A DNA stretch of 64,000 bases, taken from an uncultured Rikenellaceae bacterium. GTDB lineage: Bacteria; Bacteroidota; Bacteroidia; Bacteroidales; Rikenellaceae. Below, one piece after another: positions 59,511-64,000 of this stretch. Position 1 is the stretch's first letter. Every line of letters begins with the position of its first letter. The DNA is taken from the NCBI GenBank assembly GCA_946486375.1, contig CAMLTW010000002.1:310001-374000 (forward strand), given 5' to 3'. Below the pieces are notes generated by a model. That model saw only the letters and a list, made by a program, of their open reading frames with translations, was not told the origin of the DNA and did no database searches. The translations under genes and the position numbers were made by a program.

Positions 59511-60128
59511 TTATGCGCCGGGGTTTTCGGGCGGCGTTGCTCCCGCCGGGGTGAATACCCCCGTTCCGCAGTTGAGCGTTCCATCCGGGAGCGGTAGAAT
59601 ACCCACATAGCGCGGTAAAGCGTAGTAGTCCGGAGCGGTTACCTCAATAGTGAGGCCTTTATCCGACCCTGGTTTATCCCCCGATGTTCCTTTGATGTTT
59701 ACCTCGGGATCCATGTGCTCGGCTCCGATGACCACATAAGCTATCTTTCCCCCTGCCTCGTAGTGGGGAACTATGAAAATCCCGTTGGAATTGATATTTG
59801 CATTTGCAAAATCAATCCCTTCGTCGTTCATGTCGGGGTAAGACAGGGAAAGTTTGTTCTTATACACTCGATGATCTTTCCCGCCATCGGGTTCAAATTC
59901 GGCTTTCCCTACGCCTTGCGTGGAGTAGATGGAAATGGCCGTTCGTCCTTCTACGAACTCAAAATCCCCTTCAAAGGTGACGGCTTCGGCCGCGGAGGTC
60001 GGGGCGGCTTTCATCTTAGGCCAGGCCTTGATGTCGCCCTTGCGGCAGAAATATGCCTTGGACAAAATCCCTGACGGATTGGACAGACCACTATCCCAGG
60101 TCAGGTTTGCAAGTGTGCGTAATGACAT
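59511..60128 (-). CDS. probable major tail-tube protein
   Basis: 205 residues, starting MSLRTLANLTWDSGLSNPSGILSKAYFCRKGDIKAWP. Beta-strand character dominates: AISIYSTQGVGKAEFEPDGGK, IAYVVIGAEHMDPEVNIKGTSG, GLTIEVTAPDYYALPRYVGIL. The VVIGaEhmdpe...GdkpGSdkGLTIEVTAPDYYALPRY pattern looks like the loop-and-strand end of Bacteroides phage tail-tube proteins. A Pro/Gly-rich tail ends it. It lies 21 bp after the capsid gene. A head decoration protein is the alternative. Confidence 0.55.
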   Translation of the reverse strand: MSLRTLANLTWDSGLSNPSGILSKAYFCRKGDIKAWPKMKAAPTSAAEAVTFEGDFEFVEGRTAISIYSTQGVGKAEFEPDGGKDHRVYKNKLSLSYPDMNDEGIDFANANINSNGIFIVPHYEAGGKIAYVVIGAEHMDPEVNIKGTSGDKPGSDKGLTIEVTAPDYYALPRYVGILPLPDGTLNCGTGVFTPAGATPPENPGA

Positions 60129-60149
60129 AGTGTAGAATTTTTTACGGTT

Positions 60150-61124
60150 TTATACTCCAGGTTCAGATTCGGGGGCCGGTGCATTCTGGGTGTATTCCAC
60201 CACATTCAGCAGCCGGGGGTCGATGGACTGGTATTCCACGCCAAAATACGAGGCCATGAAGAATTGTACCACCTTCGGATTGTCGGCCCGTCGGATTTCG
60301 ACCGTTTCACGCGTACCGGTCTGGTCCAGACCCACGAGCATGTTGGATTTCGGGGAAATCAGAATCCGGCTATGGCTCATCCCTCCCATGGGAACCAGCT
60401 CGCATTTGCCGTCCGACCCTTCCAGAACGGTCTTTTCGTATCGGTCGTTATAGGGCGTACCCCCCGTCTCGATTTTGTAGCCGTCGCAATACAAATCGTA
60501 GATGTCCCAGGGCAGGAACATTTTCGTTGCCGTCTGCCGCAGGCGCTCGTGGGAGGCGCGGTAGGCCCTTTTGAGGGTGTCGACCACGTTTGAAAGGTTG
60601 ATTTCGCCCACCGGGATCAGGTTCCCTTTCGCCTCGGCCACCTTACCGGCGGTTTTCTCGGTTTCGATGATTGTCTCAAAACCGTTAAACAGGTCCATGG
60701 TCGTACTTCCGGAGGCATTCCGCTTGGCTGTGAAGATGCTATCGGCCAGATGTTCTCCGACGCTCATTGCCATCAACATAGCCATCTGGCGGGCGATTTC
60801 CCACTCGTCCGGCTTGGTGCCGACGGTAGAGGCGTAGATGGTGGACCACAGGGCGTGGGGGTCGAATTCTTCTACCACGTCTCCGAGGAAAGTTTCAATT
60901 TCACGGGTCTCGATTCCGCTCGTATCGGTCGCCCCTTTTTCCGACCGGTAAGGGCGGAGCTGGGCGCCGTTTACGCCGGTCCCGGCTGTCTCTTTGCCCT
61001 GGATTCCATAGCGGGGGGTCATGTGCCGGATGGTTTCATCGATGGAAGCTACCGGAAGGGCCAGCAGTTCCCGCCGGTATTTGTGGCCCGAGGCCAAAAG
61101 CTGGGGTGTAATTTCAAATGCCAT
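60150..61124 (-). CDS. major capsid protein
   Basis: 324 residues, MAFEITPQLLASGHKYRRELLALPVASIDETIRHMTPRYGIQGKETAGTGVNGAQLRPYRSEKGATDTSGIETREIETFLGDVVEEFDPHALW. It has the mix of N-terminal helix, long spine-helix-like segment (EWEIARQMAMLMAMSVGEHLADSI) and a P-domain/A-domain end (FFMASYFGVEYQSIDPRLLNVVEY) of HK97-like capsids. It follows the protease/scaffold gene by 6 bp, the usual partner order. It would assemble the icosahedral head. Confidence 0.8.
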   Translation of the reverse strand: MAFEITPQLLASGHKYRRELLALPVASIDETIRHMTPRYGIQGKETAGTGVNGAQLRPYRSEKGATDTSGIETREIETFLGDVVEEFDPHALWSTIYASTVGTKPDEWEIARQMAMLMAMSVGEHLADSIFTAKRNASGSTTMDLFNGFETIIETEKTAGKVAEAKGNLIPVGEINLSNVVDTLKRAYRASHERLRQTATKMFLPWDIYDLYCDGYKIETGGTPYNDRYEKTVLEGSDGKCELVPMGGMSHSRILISPKSNMLVGLDQTGTRETVEIRRADNPKVVQFFMASYFGVEYQSIDPRLLNVVEYTQNAPAPESEPGV

Positions 61125-61130
61125 CTCGAT

Positions 61131-62357
61131 TTAGTTTTTGTGTTGCTTTACAAAGGCCCGCGCGGAAGTGAGAGCTTCAGCAAAACTCGTTGCGGGCGCG
61201 TGATCTTCGCCCAGGGCGTCCGTCTCCGGAGTCACGGCGGCGCCTTGGTCGCCGGGTGATTTTTCCAGCTTTTGGATTCGCTCCAGGGCGGCGGATAATC
61301 CTTTCTCCACCTCCGCCCAGCGGGTGAAAGCTGCGGTCGCCTCCTCCAACGATTCTTTCAGGACGGCGGTTTTGTCGGGCAGGGCGGCTTCCACCTTCTC
61401 GGCCATATCGGCCGAGAGGGTGATGGTTCCGTCCACGGTCTCCAGCGCCGTAACGCCGGCCGCGGCGGCCAGTTTCGGTAAATGTTCTTTTGCCATATTT
61501 TCGTGTGTATTGGTTGAAGCAAGTTCTACCGCCCGGGCCGCAGCCTCCTCGAAGGTTCCGATACGGTCTACCAGGGTTCCCTGAACGTCCTTTGCAAAAT
61601 AGACCTTCCCGGTCAGATGGACGTCTTCCACCCGGGGTCGGGAAGCGCGTACCACGTCCTGAAACTTGGAGGCGATAACTTGAAGACGCTCCCGGGTCAG
61701 GTCGTACTTCCCTTCCTTGATCTGCTGCGGTTCCTCCCGTTTGTGGATGGACTGCGGAGCAAGGATCTCGTGTACCTTGATTCCCTGGCGTTCGTAGTAG
61801 TCGGAAAAATCCCAGTAGGTGCAGAGCACCCCGATACTGCCCACTTCGGCCGTGGTGTTGTTGGCTATGATCTCCCGGCAGCGGGAGGCCAGCCAGTAAG
61901 CACCGGAACACGCGCAGTCGGACACGAAAGCCACCACCGGTTTGCGGACACCGCCTATAATTTCTCCCAGCTCCTCCGTCCCCTGCACTTCGCCCCCCGG
62001 CGAATCGATGCACAAAACGATGGCCGATACCTCCGGGTCGGCGTCCAACTGCCGAATCATTTGCCCGTAAGTCTCCATGCCGTAAGCACACACCGGATCA
62101 TACTTGGTCAGAACGCCTGTGATGTTCACAACGCCCACGTTATGCACGGCCCCGGAACCTTCGGCCCGGTAGGGTCGGATATAGGCCACTCTTGCCTGGT
62201 CTTCACGCTCCACGGGCTCGAAGTCCTGCATCGGGGAGAATACCCCCGAAAGCAAATATCCGAGACCACCGGCCTTTTCCTTGGAAAGAAGCCAGGGTTC
62301 GGATAGGATGGAGCGGATGATATTGTAGTTGCGAATCATTGACGATAAATTTTTCAC
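61131..62357 (-). CDS. S49-family head maturation protease with C-terminal scaffold domain
   Basis: 408 residues. Residues 70-270 are an S49/SppA-like peptidase: VNITGVL, LCIDSPGGEVQGTEELGEII, DCACSGAYWLAS with nucleophile Ser151, and a candidate Lys206 in PQSIHKREEP for the Ser-Lys dyad. Residues about 285-408 are charged, helical and Ala/Glu-rich (ADMAEKVEAALPDKTAVLKESLEEATAAFTRWAEVEKGLSAALERIQKLEKS), as in protease-scaffold fusions of lambda type. It would cut the scaffold and capsid during maturation. An in-frame ATG at 61496 (residue 288) could express the scaffold alone. It is the head of the capsid block. Confidence 0.85.
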   Translation of the reverse strand: MKNLSSMIRNYNIIRSILSEPWLLSKEKAGGLGYLLSGVFSPMQDFEPVEREDQARVAYIRPYRAEGSGAVHNVGVVNITGVLTKYDPVCAYGMETYGQMIRQLDADPEVSAIVLCIDSPGGEVQGTEELGEIIGGVRKPVVAFVSDCACSGAYWLASRCREIIANNTTAEVGSIGVLCTYWDFSDYYERQGIKVHEILAPQSIHKREEPQQIKEGKYDLTRERLQVIASKFQDVVRASRPRVEDVHLTGKVYFAKDVQGTLVDRIGTFEEAAARAVELASTNTHENMAKEHLPKLAAAAGVTALETVDGTITLSADMAEKVEAALPDKTAVLKESLEEATAAFTRWAEVEKGLSAALERIQKLEKSPGDQGAAVTPETDALGEDHAPATSFAEALTSARAFVKQHKN

Positions 62358-62384
62358 TACTACAATGTTAGAGGAAAAAGTGCC

Positions 62385-62825
62385 TTATATAAAGGACTCG
62401 GCCGCCGGCGGACGCGGGGTGTTCCACTCCACCTTGATTTTGTAGCCGCGGAAAGAACCGGGCGTTCCTTCGATGTTTTTTTCCCGCGTAATGACAAGGC
62501 GGATAGAGGAGCCTCCCAGCACGACGCCCCATCCGTTTATGTCGGTTATGCGGATGTTACGGGCCTTCCGAAAGCGGTTTACCGCCGCCTCGCTTTCGGA
62601 GGTGATTCCCGCGATTTTAAAACTTAGGGTGCATTTGTAGAGGGAACCCTGGCTGCTGCGGGTTTCCTTTTGCCCATAGGCGGCCGACCCCTTTTGAAAA
62701 GGCATAGGAACATAGGATTGTTCCACCCCGGCGATGGGGGCGGTCCGGCTCTCGATCCGGATAATGTAGGAAATGTTCATCGTTTGCAGGTTGGTTTGCG
62801 TCCAAAGAGGTACGAAATTTCCCAT
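62385..62825 (-). CDS. hypothetical phage protein
   Basis: 146 residues, with NISYIIRIESRTAPIAGVEQSYVPMPFQKGSAAYGQKETRSS and a C-terminal RNIRITDINGWGVVLGGSSIRLVITREKNIEGTPG. It is beta-rich and basic, with no membrane part. A Met at residue 16 (MNISYI) is an equal or better start. It is 27 bp before the S49 protease and probably co-transcribed. No family recognised. Confidence 0.6.
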   Translation of the reverse strand: MGNFVPLWTQTNLQTMNISYIIRIESRTAPIAGVEQSYVPMPFQKGSAAYGQKETRSSQGSLYKCTLSFKIAGITSESEAAVNRFRKARNIRITDINGWGVVLGGSSIRLVITREKNIEGTPGSFRGYKIKVEWNTPRPPAAESFI

Positions 62826-62857
62826 TTTGGATGCAAAATTTTATAATTAATTGATAA

Positions 62858-63388
62858 TTAGTTGCTTGACTTCTTTTTCATGGTTTCGCGGGCCAGCGCG
62901 GCGGCCGCATACGCCTTTTTTCGCAGTTTTTCCTCGAACCTTCGAAGGGTCGAAAGTTCCTTGCGATAGTACCGCTTCTTCATCGTTTCGATGTCCCCGT
63001 GGAAAATCTCCATCTGGTTCTCGACGATGAACATGGCGATGATGTCTTTTAGTTTGAAACCTTGGATACGGGATTCGGTGCAAAAGGAAATGAAATTGAT
63101 GTCGAATTCCTTGCGGAGTACCGCGTTGATCTTGGCCGTGCCTTCCGAGGTCACAAATAAACACTTATTTCGCAGCGATTCCGTGTACCGAGACTGTGGA
63201 AGGTGAAAGACGACGGTCGTATCATCATCCGCTTCCTGGACGGGGTAGTCGGCCGTTTGGACCAGGGAACATATCACGGTACCGGTGAACGTATCCATGG
63301 TAACGGCATAGCCGCCCCCAACCCGCTCGAAAAGCCCTGGAAGGTAACTTCGGAGAATAGGGTCCTTGATCTTAATCTTGACTTCCAT
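62858..63388 (-). CDS. hypothetical phage protein
   Basis: 176 residues, MEVKIKIKDPILRSYLPGLFERVGGGYAVTMDTFTGTVICSLVQTADYPVQ. The second half is helical and basic (MKKRYYRKELSTLRRFEEKLRKKAYAAAALARETMKKKSSN), with a central HLPQSRYTESLRNKCLFV. It is the first gene of the structural transcript after the AT-rich control region. A DNA- or RNA-binding role is possible from the basic tail; I do not recognise it. Confidence 0.6.
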   Translation of the reverse strand: MEVKIKIKDPILRSYLPGLFERVGGGYAVTMDTFTGTVICSLVQTADYPVQEADDDTTVVFHLPQSRYTESLRNKCLFVTSEGTAKINAVLRKEFDINFISFCTESRIQGFKLKDIIAMFIVENQMEIFHGDIETMKKRYYRKELSTLRRFEEKLRKKAYAAAALARETMKKKSSN

Positions 63389-63397
63389 AATGTGTGA

Positions 63398-63786
63398 AGA
63401 ATTTATATAAAATTATTGATTGTTAGCTGGTTAAAAATGACAACGGGGACGTTTTCGCGGGCCTTGCCTATGGCTTTTTTAAAAACGAGCCTGTTTTTAC
63501 ATGATTTTTTTACTTTCTCAATTTAATTACTACTCGTTTTTATAAGTGCAATGCTTTGAAAATTAAATATATGCAGTAGTAAGAAGACTTCGCCGCGGGT
63601 AAAAAGTAGTAAGTAGGTAGTAAGTGCATGATTTAGTATTTAAACTAATGATAATCAATATATTAAGTTAAAAAGTAGTAAGTAGTAAGATGATAGTACA
63701 AAGGATTTTTATGTTCATTAAAAAAATATATTTATATAACCGCATATAGATATACACGAATGCGCGGGTATGTGTGCGGGCGGGGT
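63398..63786. promoter_or_regulatory. AT-rich control region with AGTAGTAAG direct repeats
   Basis: About 390 bp, far richer in A and T than the rest of the window. AGTAGTAAG occurs at 63575-63583, 63605-63613, 63674-63682 and 63681-63689, with GGTAGTAAG at 63616-63624. AAAAAGTAGTAAGTAG recurs at 63601-63616 and 63670-63685. It separates the structural genes from a replication-type gene. Phage promoter/operator or origin iterons are the likely functions. Confidence 0.6.
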
Positions 63787-64000
63787 TCATCCTATCAGGG
63801 ATTTGAGGTGATATTTGTAAAGCCTTTCGCCGGCGCCGTAGATCATCTTGCGGGTGAAACCCAAACTTCGCAACGCTTCGCCCACGTGCCGGGGCGTGAT
63901 GTATCGGGCTACGTCGGCTTTGACCAGGCGAAGCCGGTGCAGCTCGGCCACCACTTCGGTAGGTGTCAGCCAGGTTTCCGTCTCCTCGGTGCCGTCCGGC
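63787..64000 (-). CDS. C-terminus of a phage replication-type protein (VapE/DUF3874-like), partial
   Basis: 71 complete codons to the stop at 63789-63787; the gene continues past the right edge. The visible end reads WLTPTEVVAELHRLRLVKADVARYITPRHVGEALRSLGFTRKMIYGAGERLYKYHLKSLIG. A W-L-TP-EV...L....GEALRSLGF.RK pattern resembles the winged-helix C-terminal domain (DUF3874) of Bacteroidetes VapE-like primase-helicase proteins. The assignment is tentative because the P-loop part is not in view. Confidence 0.5.
   Translation of the reverse strand, partial: PDGTEETETWLTPTEVVAELHRLRLVKADVARYITPRHVGEALRSLGFTRKMIYGAGERLYKYHLKSLIG

Larger units (their letters stand above)
36583..64000. mobile_element. 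integrated siphovirus-type prophage, left part (at least 27.4 kb)
   Basis: From the tRNA-Pro junction to the window end: head, packaging, tail, tape-measure and lysis genes, almost all on the minus strand and packed with 4-bp overlaps. No contractile sheath, baseplate wedge or transposase is visible, so a non-contractile tailed temperate phage is indicated. Integrase, repressor and most replication genes must be to the right. All structural genes seen are intact, so the element may be functional. Confidence 0.9.

Noticed and set aside
36583..64000. Mu-like or Hankyphage-like transposable phage
   Set aside because: No DDE transposase, Mu gam or contractile-tail genes are visible, and the junction is in a tRNA gene, which points to a tyrosine integrase. 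The right half is not in view, so this could change.

Overview
The window is chromosomal DNA of a Bacteroidales bacterium carrying part of an integrated siphovirus-type prophage. The evidence for the host is a SusC/SusD pair, a fused SecDF, GH3-family and anaerobic sulfatase-maturase genes, and promoters of the Bacteroidetes type (TTTG/TTG, about 19-20 nt, then TAnnTTTG) instead of -35/-10 boxes. The GC-rich coding sequence would fit a Rikenellaceae/Alistipes-like host, but that is an inference from style, not from a search.

Positions 1-36,580 are host sequence. They hold an rRNA methyltransferase N-terminus (RsmF/NOL1 type), a deoxynucleoside kinase, a GT4 glycosyltransferase overlapping a GH3-type adenylating enzyme, groES-groEL, a GT2 glycosyltransferase, a YbdG-like MscS channel and secDF. 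A carbohydrate-degradation zone follows (12.4-30.3 kb): a DUF4861 protein, a sialate O-acetylesterase-type esterase, susD-susC with a long leader, a GH43 enzyme and a large beta-helix/DUF6298 protein, with pepP and uvrB lying between them. A sugar/drug-type MFS transporter, pdxH, a hemerythrin/LuxR operon and a radical-SAM sulfatase maturase close the host part. Between the LuxR gene and the maturase, about 400 bp contain eight matches to TTRTNAACA, a dense DnaA-box-like cluster and a candidate replication origin.

From 36,583 to the right end the window is prophage. It begins at the 3' half of a tRNA-Pro(GGG) cut in the anticodon loop, so it is integrated in a tRNA gene whose 5' half (and the integrase) should lie beyond position 64,000. 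Nearly all prophage genes are on the minus strand. In transcription order they are: end of a replication-type protein, an AT-rich repeat-bearing control region, two unknown genes, S49 protease/scaffold, major capsid, probable tail tube, an unknown gene, small and large terminase, an orphan adenine methylase, portal, head-tail/tail completion genes, tape measure, two very large tail-tip proteins, then holin, GH108 endolysin and a spanin-like protein. The protease and capsid genes precede terminase and portal, the reverse of the common order.

Three accessory (moron) units interrupt the late genes: a DUF4160-DUF2442-HTH cassette with its own promoter, a palindromic operator and a terminator on each side; the adenine methylase behind a perfect 20-bp inverted repeat; and a lipoprotein gene on the opposite strand with its own promoter. 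The most notable regulatory structures are the susC leader ((CA)12 between a promoter and an intrinsic terminator), the nested palindromes upstream of groES, and the origin-like box cluster.
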